The notes below the pieces were generated by a model, which had not been told where the DNA came from, ran no database searches, and worked only from the letters and a program-made list of their open reading frames with translations. A DNA stretch of 64,000 nucleotides, from contig NZ_CAKLDI010000001.1 in the NCBI RefSeq assembly GCF_921293875.1, positions 310,001 to 374,000 on the forward strand, read 5' to 3'. This document shows, piece after piece, positions 39,553-48,417 of the stretch. Every line of letters starts with the position of its first letter. Position 1 is the stretch's first letter. A program made the position numbers and the translations under genes. Source of the DNA: Vibrio stylophorae (lineage in GTDB: Bacteria > Pseudomonadota > Gammaproteobacteria > Enterobacterales > Vibrionaceae).

Positions 39553-40623
39553 TTAATGGCCGTTTTCTGGCTCTTCGGTAATGGTAATCGGCAAGGTTAA
39601 GAGCTGCTCTTCACGCAACACTGTGAATGGAACCTTGGTGCCAGGACGTAGTTCAGTTACTTGATCGCGTGCATCCTGCGGTCCTTGCACCCAGTGTTCA
39701 CCAATTTTCACGATAATGTCGTGGCGACGCAGCCCAGCCAGTTCAGCAGGTCCGCCTGGCTCTAATTTATTGATCATCACCCCGTTGAGATATTGCGGAT
39801 CAATCACTCGAGCCATGACTGGATTGATTGCACCAGCGCTAAGAATGCCGACATAACCACGAATCACGCGACCATCTGCGATGATCTTATCCATAATTTT
39901 ATCTGCAAGGGTGTAGGGAATCGCAAAGGAGATACCATAGGTATCCATTTCTGTGGTTGGCTGAAAGGATGCGGTATTAATTCCCACAAGATTACCCTTT
40001 GCATTGACCAATGCACCGCCGGAATTTCCCTGATTGATTGCGGCATCAGTTTGCAGAAAATCTTGTCGACCAAAACTCATGCCCGTACGGCCAGTGGCAG
40101 AGATAATACCAAAGGTGGTGGTTTGCCCTAGGTTATAAGGGTTACCGATGGCCAGAACTACATCGCCAATTTGCGCTTGATATTGTTTGTCTTGCGGAAT
40201 GACGGGGAGATTGTCGGCATCGATTTTAAGCACCGCTAAGTCAGTGAGTGCATCTTGGCCAATCAGCTGCGCCATAAAAATGCGACCATCTTGCAGCGCT
40301 ACGACCACTTGATCCGATTCGGCAATGACATGAAGGTTGGTCAGAATATAGCCCTGACTATTCATGATCACCCCAGAGCCTAAGCCTTGAACGGCAAGCT
40401 CTAAGCTATTTTCATTGGTATAGCGGCGGCTATAGATGTTGACCACCGCGGGCGCGGCGCGCAGCACGGCATCGTGATAACTCTGGCGTGGCCCTTGCTC
40501 TAAGGGGGCGATGGTTTCACGCACTTGGCTAAGCAATTGCTGGCGTAGTTGTGGCAGCGCCAAAACGAGAATGACACCCACCAATAAACCGAGGCGAACG
40601 GAGCGAAGCAGCGTTTGCAACAT
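39553..40623 (-). CDS. degS: Outer membrane stress sensor protease DegS
   Basis: Inner-membrane-anchored periplasmic serine protease. In E. coli it cleaves RseA when unfolded porin C-termini bind its PDZ domain, starting the sigma-E response. The 356-residue protein has one N-terminal membrane helix (LGLLVGVILVLALPQL) and no signal cleavage site. Its trypsin-like domain has His98, Asp128 and Ser201 (GNSGGA), and there is a single C-terminal PDZ domain. One PDZ and an anchor identify DegS rather than DegP or DegQ. The degQ gene that usually stands between zapG and degS is not here. Confidence 0.94.
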   Translation of the reverse strand: MLQTLLRSVRLGLLVGVILVLALPQLRQQLLSQVRETIAPLEQGPRQSYHDAVLRAAPAVVNIYSRRYTNENSLELAVQGLGSGVIMNSQGYILTNLHVIAESDQVVVALQDGRIFMAQLIGQDALTDLAVLKIDADNLPVIPQDKQYQAQIGDVVLAIGNPYNLGQTTTFGIISATGRTGMSFGRQDFLQTDAAINQGNSGGALVNAKGNLVGINTASFQPTTEMDTYGISFAIPYTLADKIMDKIIADGRVIRGYVGILSAGAINPVMARVIDPQYLNGVMINKLEPGGPAELAGLRRHDIIVKIGEHWVQGPQDARDQVTELRPGTKVPFTVLREEQLLTLPITITEEPENGH

Positions 40624-40775
40624 GTTGTGAGGTCCTTTATCTCGATGCGTTGAAACAGAAAATTATCGCTAGAATAGCACCGAATGTAGGGGAAAAGTAG
40701 CGAGGAAATGGCAGGCATCTCACAAGCTAAGGCTTGATGTATTGCTAACTTTTATGACGGATGTTTACGGATAAA

Positions 40776-40810
40776 AAAATAGGACAGCCGCTGAGCAACT
40801 GTCCTATTTT
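40776..40810 (-). terminator. Terminator after zapG
   Basis: A perfect 12-bp stem AAAATAGGACAG/CTGTCCTATTTT with an 11-nt loop; on the minus strand it is followed by a run of T residues, 18 bp after the zapG stop codon. Confidence 0.88.
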
Positions 40811-40827
40811 GTGAGCGGTAAGCAATT

Positions 40828-41247
40828 TTAACTTGCTTGCTTGGTCAGCATCTCATCTTTTAGTGCACCACTGGCGCCATTAGCGTAATCACGTGGCTGC
40901 GCCGGATCTGCAATATCGCTGTGATCTTCTTCAAGCGCTTCAACAGCGCGAAGTGACGCGGTAAATGGATTGTCTTGATCCGATAGATTTGGCATCAAGT
41001 CCACAGAGGTCTTGGCCATATGCTGATAGAGCTTATTGTAATCTTTTGAGATGTTCTCAAGTAATTCAGCGCTGCGAGCAAAGTGATCTGAGAGCTCTTG
41101 GCGATACTGCTCAAGCTCATACTTGGACAGATCTAACTCTTTTTTCAAGTTCTTCTGCTGGGCCAAGTCTTTGTTATTGAAGCGAGCGATGAGGAGGCCG
41201 AGGAGAACTCCAATGGCTAAGAAGATAAGCGCGTTCATCCACATCAT
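40828..41247 (-). CDS. zapG: Z-ring associated protein ZapG (YhcB, DUF1043)
   Basis: Small inner-membrane protein linked to division and envelope growth. The 139-residue product has one N-terminal membrane helix (ALIFLAIGVLLGLLIARF), a coiled coil (LKKELDLSKYELEQYRQELS) and a disordered acidic tail. The NISKDYNKLYQHMAKTS segment is the DUF1043 core. Start at 41247 is supported by AAGGAG 5 nt upstream; further in-frame ATGs follow at 41244 and 41238. It is divergent from zapE, as in E. coli. Confidence 0.93.
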   Translation of the reverse strand: MMWMNALIFLAIGVLLGLLIARFNNKDLAQQKNLKKELDLSKYELEQYRQELSDHFARSAELLENISKDYNKLYQHMAKTSVDLMPNLSDQDNPFTASLRAVEALEEDHSDIADPAQPRDYANGASGALKDEMLTKQAS

Positions 41248-41363
41248 AGTGACTCCTTGATAAATATATAAATGACTTGTCTTCGTCTTAACTATACATG
41301 CTGTTTTGCGGCTGTGATACTCTCAACATAGCATTTTGCCGATTCCATCAGCAGGTATTCAGG

Positions 41364-42497
41364 ATGAAACAAGGCCCACCAAGCCAGCTTTATCAGGCAT
41401 TGCTGGCGGACCATCACATTGAAGAAAACACACAGCAAGTCGCAGTGTTGCGACATATCGACGCGATTTACCACACCTTTATGGTGCAGCCTTATCAGGA
41501 AAAAAAGTCGTTTTTGCCCGCATGGCTAGACCTTTTTCTAAGGTCAAAAAAATCCCCTCACTCAGTTGGTATTTATCTTTATGGCCAAGTAGGCCGGGGT
41601 AAAACCATGCTGATGGATTTACTCTGTCAATCCCTACCCAATGACCAATACCGGCGCTTGCATTATCTTGAGTGCATGCAGGCGGTTCATGGTCATCTGC
41701 AACAATTGCAGGGCCAGAAAACACCGATGCCTGCGGTGGCTAAAGCACTTATGGGGCCTGCACGTCTGCTGTGTCTAGATGAGATGATGGTTACCGATAT
41801 TACCGATGCGATGTTGATAGGCGATTTACTCAGCGCGCTGGTGGCAGATGGTGTCACGCTATTTTTTACCAGTAATCAGGCGCCCAATGCGCTTTATCAT
41901 AATGGGTTGCAGCGCGCGCGGTTTTTACCTGCTATTTCATTGATCGAGCAGCATTGTGTATTACTCGATCTGGATCATTGCTCTGATTATCGATTAGCAC
42001 AGGGGGTATCTGAGCCCCATTACCAAATCGTGGCGTCATCCGCGCAGCAAGCCGCATTGCAAAAAACGCTGAGTCAAACCTATCTCGGGATACATTCAAA
42101 GGGGCAACAGCATTTGATGTTACATGGCCACCAGCTTGAAATATTGGCGGCTACTGAATCTGCGTTGATGCTTTCTTTTGCTGAGCTATGCCAAAAGCCA
42201 AGACATCCCCGTGATTATTTATGGTTAGCTCAACACTATCGGCGTCTGGTGTTGCTTGAGGTTCCTCAGCTAAGCGATCGAGAGCCAGAATCGGTACGTC
42301 GATTCATCGCTTTGATTGATGCGCTATACCAACAGCAGGTGCAATTGGTGATCACGGCAAAAGTCGATTTAATTGTGCTTTATCAGGATTCTCGCTTTGA
42401 AGCCCTGTTTTCTCGTTGTCAGTCTCGACTGATTGAGATGCAAAGCCACAGCTATTGGCATGCGAGCACTGTCAAGGCAGTGAAGAAAAAAGCGTGA
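41364..42497 (+). CDS. zapE: Cell division protein ZapE (AFG1-like ATPase)
   Basis: P-loop ATPase that associates with the division ring; in E. coli it destabilises FtsZ polymers in the presence of ATP. The 377-residue protein has Walker A GQVGRGKTMLMDLL, Walker B LLCLDEMMVTD and the TSNQAPNALY sensor region. ATG 41364 gives a length close to E. coli ZapE (375). Twenty-two further codons upstream, starting with an ATG at 41298, are unlikely. It precedes rplM, with the rplM promoter in between. Confidence 0.93.
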   Translation: MKQGPPSQLYQALLADHHIEENTQQVAVLRHIDAIYHTFMVQPYQEKKSFLPAWLDLFLRSKKSPHSVGIYLYGQVGRGKTMLMDLLCQSLPNDQYRRLHYLECMQAVHGHLQQLQGQKTPMPAVAKALMGPARLLCLDEMMVTDITDAMLIGDLLSALVADGVTLFFTSNQAPNALYHNGLQRARFLPAISLIEQHCVLLDLDHCSDYRLAQGVSEPHYQIVASSAQQAALQKTLSQTYLGIHSKGQQHLMLHGHQLEILAATESALMLSFAELCQKPRHPRDYLWLAQHYRRLVLLEVPQLSDREPESVRRFIALIDALYQQQVQLVITAKVDLIVLYQDSRFEALFSRCQSRLIEMQSHSYWHASTVKAVKKKA

Positions 42498-42527
42498 AAA
42501 GGGGGTGATTTTTTTTTCACCTTTCCC

Positions 42528-42533
42528 TATAAT
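42528..42533 (+). promoter_or_regulatory. -10 box of the rplM-rpsI operon promoter
   Basis: A perfect TATAAT stands about 135 bp before rplM, followed by a GC-rich CTCGCGACC initiation region reminiscent of the stringent-control discriminator of ribosomal promoters. The -35 element is weak (GTGATT at 17 bp). An inverted repeat with a T-rich loop (about 42497-42526) overlaps the -35 area and may be the zapE terminator. Confidence 0.55.
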
Positions 42534-42556
42534 CTCGCGACCCACTATTCCTGTAA

Positions 42557-42629
42557 AGGCGAAAGCCTAGAGTGCCACCACTCGAAGGGGTGATGGATGG
42601 GGCTCGAAGGAGCGGAATCATTCGATTCC
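42557..42629 (+). promoter_or_regulatory. Hairpin-rich leader of rplM
   Basis: Four hairpins follow one another before rplM. They are AGGC-GAAA-GCCT (42557-42568); an 8-pair imperfect stem CCACCACT with GGGTGATGG around a CGAA loop (about 42576-42598); GCTC-GAAG-GAGC (42602-42613); and GGAATC-ATTC-GATTCC (42614-42629). In E. coli L13 represses its own operon by binding the rplM leader. That this leader is the corresponding site is inference. None of the stems is followed by a T-run, so translation control fits better than termination. Confidence 0.55.
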
Positions 42630-42665
42630 ATAAGTGTTAAATTTTAAATTTGGGTATGAATTAGC

Positions 42666-43094
42666 ATGAAAACTTTCGTTGCTAAACCAGAATCAGTAAA
42701 ACGCGACTGGTTCGTCGTAGACGCTGACGGTAAAACTCTTGGTCGTCTAGCTGCTGAAATCGCTACTCGCCTACGTGGTAAGCATAAAGCAGAATACACT
42801 CCTCACGTTGACACTGGTGATTACATCATCGTTGTAAACGCAGAGAAAATCACTGTGACTGGTAACAAAGCATCTGACAAGATGTACCACCGTCACTCTG
42901 AATTCCCTGGCGGTCTAAAATCAATGTCTTTCGAGAAATTGATCGATCGTAAACCAGAAATGGTTCTTGAGCTAGCGGTTAAAGGCATGCTGCCTAAAGG
43001 TCCTCTAGGTCGTGCCATGTACCGTAAACTGAAAGTATATGCTGGCGCTGAGCACAACCATGCTGCTCAACAACCACAAGTACTGGACATTTAA
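42666..43094 (+). CDS. rplM: 50S ribosomal protein L13
   Basis: Early-assembly protein of the large ribosomal subunit. The 142-residue sequence ([20 protein letters not shown] and [20 protein letters not shown]) is full length and typical. Codon use is shifted toward CTA/CTT for Leu and GGT for Gly, as expected for a highly expressed gene. It is co-transcribed with rpsI, 16 bp upstream of the S9 start used here, and is preceded by a structured leader. Confidence 0.98.
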   Translation: MKTFVAKPESVKRDWFVVDADGKTLGRLAAEIATRLRGKHKAEYTPHVDTGDYIIVVNAEKITVTGNKASDKMYHRHSEFPGGLKSMSFEKLIDRKPEMVLELAVKGMLPKGPLGRAMYRKLKVYAGAEHNHAAQQPQVLDI

Positions 43095-43098
43095 TTAG

Positions 43099-43503
<405 letters not shown>

Positions 43504-43526
43504 TTCGCTGGAAATTTGGATTACGC

Positions 43527-43557
43527 AAAAAGGATGCCTATGGGCATCCTTTTTTTA
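43527..43557 (+). terminator. Terminator of the rplM-rpsI operon
   Basis: An AAGGATGCC/GGCATCCTT stem with a TAT-type loop and seven T residues. Confidence 0.92.
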
Positions 43558-43615
43558 TGTCACAATTTTACCTTCAAATTAAAATTGCCTTTTCTCACAA
43601 CTTGTTAACTTCCAT

Positions 43616-43647
43616 TCCCCTGTCTACGCTCAAAACAGAGTCGTGAA
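43616..43647 (+). promoter_or_regulatory. Possible promoter region and hairpin before petA
   Basis: TTGTTA (about 43603) with TACGCT 17 bp downstream (about 43626) is a candidate promoter. A CGTGAAT-TGG-ATTCACG hairpin follows at about 43643-43659 in the petA leader. The match to consensus is only moderate. Confidence 0.3.
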
Positions 43648-43743
43648 TTGGATTCACGTCCCCAAAGCGTTATTGAAAGAAAAACGCCATTCAAAAGGAT
43701 AAAAGCGTTCAGATAAGCGCTCGACAGAAAAGGAAGCACAATC

Positions 43744-44370
43744 ATGGCCAAGGAATCATCAGCGCCTCAGCCGCCTGATATGGCGCCAGAAAACCCCAAT
43801 CGTCGTCGATTTTTAACCATTTCCACCTGTGTGATCGGTGGTGCCGGTGCAGCTGCGCTCGCGGTCCCCTTCATCGGGGCTTGGAATCCCAGTGCCAAGG
43901 CAAAAGCGGATGGTGCTGCGGTCAGTGTTAATGTCAGTAAACTTGAGCCCGGTCAGATGATTCGTGTGGAGTGGCGCAAACAACCGGTATGGGTTGTTCG
44001 TCGTACTCAAGCTGTGATTGATACCCTCAACCAGCACGATAGTCAGCTGCGCGATCCAGAGTCGATTCAAGGGCAGCAACCTGTCTATGCACAAAATCCC
44101 CTGCGTTCTTTGAATCCTGAATTTTTTGTCGCCGTGGGTATTTGTACTCATTTGGGTTGCTCGCCCACTTATTTGCCAGATTCTTTTCAAGAGCAAGTTA
44201 GCGGTGTGCAAGCAGGTTTCTTTTGCCCCTGTCATGGCTCTAAATTCGATATGGCAGGACGGGTATTTCAAGGTGTACCTGCGCCATTAAATTTGATGGT
44301 GCCGCCCTATCATTTTGCTGATGAGCAAACCTTGGTGGTGGGTGAAGATCCCAAGGAGGCTCTGACATGA
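43744..44370 (+). CDS. petA: Ubiquinol-cytochrome c reductase iron-sulphur subunit (Rieske protein)
   Basis: Rieske [2Fe-2S] subunit of the cytochrome bc1 complex. The 208-residue protein has an N-terminal RR motif (NRRRFLTIST) before a membrane helix, consistent with Tat-dependent insertion. The cluster-binding boxes are CTHLGC and CPCHGS, each with Cys and His ligands. AAGGAAG precedes the ATG. It overlaps petB by 4 bp in the petABC operon. Confidence 0.97.
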   Translation: MAKESSAPQPPDMAPENPNRRRFLTISTCVIGGAGAAALAVPFIGAWNPSAKAKADGAAVSVNVSKLEPGQMIRVEWRKQPVWVVRRTQAVIDTLNQHDSQLRDPESIQGQQPVYAQNPLRSLNPEFFVAVGICTHLGCSPTYLPDSFQEQVSGVQAGFFCPCHGSKFDMAGRVFQGVPAPLNLMVPPYHFADEQTLVVGEDPKEALT

Positions 44371-45581
44371 GTAAGTTACTCGACTGGGTCAATGAGCGTT
44401 TTCCCGTATCTAAGCTGTATTACGAGCATATGGGGCATTATCCGGCGCCGAAAAACCTTAATTTTTGGTATTACTTTGGCTCGCTAGCCACCTTGGTATT
44501 GGTTAATCAATTGCTCACCGGTATTTGGCTGACCATGCACTACAACCCTTCAGCTGAAGGCGCCATGGCATCCGTGGAGTACATTATGCGTGATGTCCCC
44601 TATGGCTGGTTATTACGTTATATGCATGCAGTGGGCGCTTCCGCATTTTTTGTAGTGGTCTACCTGCATATGTACCGTGCTCTGATCTATGGCTCTTATC
44701 AAAAGCCACGAGAGCTACTTTGGATCTTTGGCATGCTGATCTTTTTAGTGCTGATGGCCGAAGCCTTTATGGGCTATCTGTTGCCTTGGGGGCAGATGTC
44801 CTATTGGGGCGCACAGGTGATCATTTCATTATTTGGTGCGATCCCTGTGATTGGCGACGATCTCACGCTTTGGATTCGAGGGGATTATGTGGTTTCAGGG
44901 GCCACCCTTAATCGTTTTTTTGCGCTTCATGTGATTGCCTTGCCTTTGGTGCTGGTACTTCTGGTGGTGTTACACATTTTTGCGCTGCATGAGGTGGGCT
45001 CAAATAATCCAGATGGCATTGATATTAAGAAGGACAAAGATGAGCGGGGTTGGCCGAAAGATGCCATTCCATTTCATCCCTATTTTACGGTGAAGGATCT
45101 GATGGGCGCGGTGTTCTTTATGATCCTCTTTAGTTATGTGATCTTCTTTAACCCCGAAATGGGGGGCTATTTTTTAGAGCCGCCAAACTTTGAAGCGGCC
45201 AATCCACTAAAGACACCAGAGCATATTGCACCGGTTTGGTATTTCACCCCATTTTACGCCATTTTACGGGCGATCCCTGACAAATTGATGGGGGTCATTG
45301 GTATGGGCGGCGCGATCATCATGCTGTTTGTTTTGCCTTGGTTGGATCGCTGCAAGGTGCGCTCATTTCGCTATCGAAGCATTTGGCATAAATTGAATTT
45401 AGCACAATTTACGGTGAGCTTTATCGCCCTTGGGATTTTGGGCGCATTGCCAGCAACGCCCTTATACACACTGCTTTCGCGCTGTTTTAGCTTGTCCTAC
45501 TTTATGTTCTTTGTACTGCTGTTTATCTACAGCAAATATGAGCGAACCAAGCCACTGCCAACACAGGTGACGATGCGATGA
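44367..45581 (+). CDS. petB: Cytochrome b subunit of the bc1 complex
   Basis: Di-haem membrane subunit carrying the two quinone sites. The 404-residue protein has eight membrane helices. The haem-binding His pairs are in helices 2 (RYMHAVGASAFFVVVYLHMY) and 4 (FALHVIALPLVLVLLVVLHI), and the Qo-site PEWY-like motif here is PVWYFTPFYAI, the gammaproteobacterial form with Val for Glu. It is coupled to petA and petC by 4-bp overlaps. The PVWY sequence is worth noting because that Glu is important in mitochondrial-type complexes. Confidence 0.96.
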   Translation: MSKLLDWVNERFPVSKLYYEHMGHYPAPKNLNFWYYFGSLATLVLVNQLLTGIWLTMHYNPSAEGAMASVEYIMRDVPYGWLLRYMHAVGASAFFVVVYLHMYRALIYGSYQKPRELLWIFGMLIFLVLMAEAFMGYLLPWGQMSYWGAQVIISLFGAIPVIGDDLTLWIRGDYVVSGATLNRFFALHVIALPLVLVLLVVLHIFALHEVGSNNPDGIDIKKDKDERGWPKDAIPFHPYFTVKDLMGAVFFMILFSYVIFFNPEMGGYFLEPPNFEAANPLKTPEHIAPVWYFTPFYAILRAIPDKLMGVIGMGGAIIMLFVLPWLDRCKVRSFRYRSIWHKLNLAQFTVSFIALGILGALPATPLYTLLSRCFSLSYFMFFVLLFIYSKYERTKPLPTQVTMR

Positions 45582-46354
45582 AACAGTTGATTCAAAAGAT
45601 AATCTATCTGTCGCTGGCCTGGGCCATGCTAGCGCTGAGTTTTTCCGTGGGAACCGCTATGGCCGCTGGTGGTAGCGCAATTCCATTGATGTCAGCCAAT
45701 ACCGATCTGACCGATACTGCTTCTTTGCAACGTGGTGCCCAGCTCTACACCAATTTTTGTTTTGGCTGCCATAGCATGCAATATCAGCGTTATAACCGAG
45801 TCGCGCAGGATCTTAACATTCCTGAAGATCTGATGGTCGAACACTTGATTTTTGATCCCAATGCCAAAGTGGGAGATCTGATGATCAATGCGATGCCGGA
45901 AAATTATGCCAAAGCTTGGTTTGGCGCTGCGCCGCCTGATCTGACGTTGGTTGCGCGTGTGCGGGGGGCCGATTGGCTGTATACCTACCTACAGAGTTTT
46001 TACGCCGATCCCAATCGTCCCTTTGGATCCAATAATTTGCTCTATCCCAATGTGGGGATGCCGCATGTGTTAGAAACGCTGCAAGGTATATCCACACCGA
46101 TTTATGAGATAGTCATTGATGAAAATGGGCAGTCGAAACAGGTGATCGTTGGCCTCGAAAGTGACGGACTAGGAGAGCTCAATGCGCAAGAATATCAGCA
46201 AGCGGTTCGCGATTTAGTCAACTTTTTGCAATACAGTGGCGAGCCCATTCAAGTGAAACGTCAACAAATTGGTTACTGGGTGATCGCATTTTTAGTGTTG
46301 TTTTTGATCTTTGCCTTCTTGTTAAAGAAAGAGTATTGGCGCGACGTCCATTGA
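45578..46354 (+). CDS. petC: Cytochrome c1
   Basis: Haem c subunit that passes electrons from the Rieske centre to soluble cytochrome c. The 258-residue protein has a signal-like N-terminal segment ending AMAAGG, the haem-attachment motif CFGCH, a Met ligand candidate near NVGMPHVLE and a C-terminal membrane anchor (IAFLVLFLIFAFLLKKEYW). It ends the petABC operon, 89 bp before sspA. Confidence 0.96.
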   Translation: MKQLIQKIIYLSLAWAMLALSFSVGTAMAAGGSAIPLMSANTDLTDTASLQRGAQLYTNFCFGCHSMQYQRYNRVAQDLNIPEDLMVEHLIFDPNAKVGDLMINAMPENYAKAWFGAAPPDLTLVARVRGADWLYTYLQSFYADPNRPFGSNNLLYPNVGMPHVLETLQGISTPIYEIVIDENGQSKQVIVGLESDGLGELNAQEYQQAVRDLVNFLQYSGEPIQVKRQQIGYWVIAFLVLFLIFAFLLKKEYWRDVH

Positions 46355-46443
46355 TCAGGTACTCTAGTAGGTTGAATATCCCGCAATGGGGGTTAATTTT
46401 GCCTCCGTTGCTTTTTGCGTAGATTGAAATTTTGGAGGGGTGA

Positions 46444-47076
46444 ATGGCTGTTGCTGCCAATAAACGCTCTGTCATGACGTTATATTCTGATGCTTCTGAT
46501 ATTTATAGCCATCAGGTGCGTATCGTTCTTGCAGAGAAAGGGGTGAGTGTAGAGATTGAGTTGGTTGACCCTCAAAATCTACCTGAAGATCTAGTTGGTC
46601 TGAACCCATACAACTCAGTGCCAACCCTTGTGGATCGCGAATTGGCTCTTTATGAGTCACGTATCATCATGGAATATCTTGATGAGCGCTTCCCACATCC
46701 TCCATTGATGCCTGTTTACCCTGTATCTCGTGGCCATAGCCGTTTGATGATGTATCGCATTGAACGTAACTGGTACAGCCTTGCAGAAACCATCATGAAA
46801 GGTGAAGAAGGTGCAGATCGCGCACGTAAACAACTACGTGAAGAGATTCTAGCGCTTGCTCCTGTATTCTCTGAGTTCCCTTATTTTATGAGCGAAGAGT
46901 TTAGCTTGGTCGATTGCTATCTTGCACCACTTCTATGGCGTTTGCCTATCATGGGTATTGATTTGATCGGTACCGGTGCAAAAGAAGTGAAAGCGTATAT
47001 GGCACGTGTATTTGAACGTGACTCTTTCCTCGCTTCAATGACTGAAGTTGAACGTGAAATGCGTCTAACGCGTTAA
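46444..47076 (+). CDS. sspA: Stringent starvation protein SspA
   Basis: RNA polymerase-associated protein with a glutathione-S-transferase fold; in E. coli it helps stationary-phase acid tolerance and phage P1 late transcription. The 210-residue sequence (MTLYSDASDIYSHQVRIVLA; VPTLVDRELALYESRIIMEY) is typical. GGAGGGG stands just before the ATG. Leu codon use is CTA/CTT-rich like the ribosomal genes upstream, suggesting high expression. It is followed 2 bp later by sspB. Confidence 0.96.
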   Translation: MAVAANKRSVMTLYSDASDIYSHQVRIVLAEKGVSVEIELVDPQNLPEDLVGLNPYNSVPTLVDRELALYESRIIMEYLDERFPHPPLMPVYPVSRGHSRLMMYRIERNWYSLAETIMKGEEGADRARKQLREEILALAPVFSEFPYFMSEEFSLVDCYLAPLLWRLPIMGIDLIGTGAKEVKAYMARVFERDSFLASMTEVEREMRLTR

Positions 47077-47078
47077 TC

Positions 47079-47546
47079 ATGATGAATGAGATGCTGACAG
47101 CCCGCCGTCCGTACTTGGTTCGTGCTTACTATGACTGGTTACTGGACAACGATTTAACGCCACACTTGGTGGTGGATGCCACGCAATCGGGTGTGCGTGT
47201 ACCGCCTGAATTTATCAGTGACGGTCAAGTTGTTCTCAATATTGCACCGCGTGCCGTGGGTCACCTGGAGCTCGGCAATGATGCGATTAGCTTCAATGCG
47301 CGCTTTGGTGGCCAGCCTCATTCGGTGATCGTACCTATGAGTGCGGTGATGGCGATTTATGCCCGTGAAAATGGCGCAGGAACCATGTTTGAGCCTGAAT
47401 TGGCCTATGATGTGAGCCCTGATGAAGGGATTGTTGATAGCGCAGAGCCAGAATTGCTGGAAGAGCCTTTAACAGCCGTAACGCCGCCGGATGATGAACC
47501 ACCATCACCACCACGTGGACGCCCAAGTCTACGAGTGGTGAAGTAA
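47079..47546 (+). CDS. sspB: ClpXP protease specificity-enhancing factor SspB
   Basis: Adaptor that brings ssrA-tagged proteins to ClpXP. The 155-residue protein has the substrate-binding domain (RRPYLVRAYYDWLLDNDLTP; NIAPRAVGHLELGNDAISFN), a flexible Pro/Glu-rich linker and the C-terminal ClpX-binding tail (GRPSLRVVK), which closely resembles the known LRVVK module. It overlaps nothing but is only 2 bp from sspA. Confidence 0.96.
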   Translation: MMNEMLTARRPYLVRAYYDWLLDNDLTPHLVVDATQSGVRVPPEFISDGQVVLNIAPRAVGHLELGNDAISFNARFGGQPHSVIVPMSAVMAIYARENGAGTMFEPELAYDVSPDEGIVDSAEPELLEEPLTAVTPPDDEPPSPPRGRPSLRVVK

Positions 47547-47571
47547 GATTAAAATCACAGCATTGATCATC

Positions 47572-47602
47572 AAAAAACGCAGCCTTAAAGCTGCGTTTTT
47601 TA
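47572..47602 (+). terminator. Terminator of the sspAB operon
   Basis: An AACGCAGC/GCTGCGTT stem with a CTTAAA-type loop and T-run. Confidence 0.9.
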
Positions 47603-47686
47603 TTGCCATTTCTTATTGTCTCGTCAATCAGGATGGCCTATCTTGGCTGTGTTTTAGTCAAGAAAGTACACCTTAAAAAGGGCATA

Positions 47687-48412
47687 TTAGAAAGTCACTG
47701 GACTGGTGATTGCACCATCACTTTGCGACTCATCATAATAGGGTTGCGTTTGTGCACCTTCGCTTTCAGCACCTTGCTCAGCAAGAGGTTTTTGCTCGTT
47801 TGAGAGGCTCGTATCGCTTACCGCTGGCTCTGTGACGACAGGTTTGGGTTCCACATACTCAAAAGCTTTGATCACTTGTTTGACGCCAGAGACATGGCGA
47901 GCGATATCTACGGCAATGTCTGCTTGATTTTTATCGATATAACCGAGCAAAAAGACTTCTTTATTCTCAGTGACGACTTTGATCGGCATGCTTTTGAGGC
48001 GCTCATCTGCAAGCATTTGAGTGCGCACTTTGGTGGTGATCCAAGTATCTTCGCTGATTTGAGCCAAGGTGAGTGGCTGCTCTAGGCGCACTAAGTTATA
48101 AACAGTTTGTACGCGATTGACGCGGCGTACCTGCTCAATCACATGATCCAGTAATTCACGCTCTGTCGATTGACCAACCAGCAGGACTTTGCCGCCATAG
48201 CTCACGCCTTGAATACGTAGCTTGGCACGATATTCGGGTTTGGCCACGATACGGCCAACCTCCATTTCAATTTCTTGATCGTGCCACTGCTCTTGTGGGG
48301 TGCGAGGATCACTGACCACCAGCGCCGTGCCTGCAGCACCGGCAAGAATTACCCCGGCACAACCTTGAAGAAGCGTCAGGGTACAAAGCAAAATTAAACT
48401 AATTCGTTTCAT
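47687..48412 (-). CDS. dolP: Outer membrane lipoprotein DolP (dual BON domains)
   Basis: Outer-membrane lipoprotein needed for barrier integrity, reported in E. coli to associate with division sites and the BAM complex. The 241-residue precursor has a lipobox LLQGC with Cys18 as the acylated residue, then two BON domains (about 45-115 and 120-185; LLVGQSTERELLDHVIEQVR and VFLLGYIDKNQADIAVDIAR). The C-terminal tail of about 50 residues is disordered and longer than in E. coli DolP (191 residues in total). It ends the lpoA-yraN-diaA-dolP operon. Confidence 0.93.
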   Translation of the reverse strand: MKRISLILLCTLTLLQGCAGVILAGAAGTALVVSDPRTPQEQWHDQEIEMEVGRIVAKPEYRAKLRIQGVSYGGKVLLVGQSTERELLDHVIEQVRRVNRVQTVYNLVRLEQPLTLAQISEDTWITTKVRTQMLADERLKSMPIKVVTENKEVFLLGYIDKNQADIAVDIARHVSGVKQVIKAFEYVEPKPVVTEPAVSDTSLSNEQKPLAEQGAESEGAQTQPYYDESQSDGAITSPVTF

Positions 48413-48417
48413 GGGTA

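Noticed and set aside
42497-42526. Inverted repeat with a T-rich loop just after zapE, considered as an intrinsic terminator
   Set aside because: The T-run is in the loop, not after the stem, and the rplM promoter overlaps it. It is left as an uncertain element rather than called.
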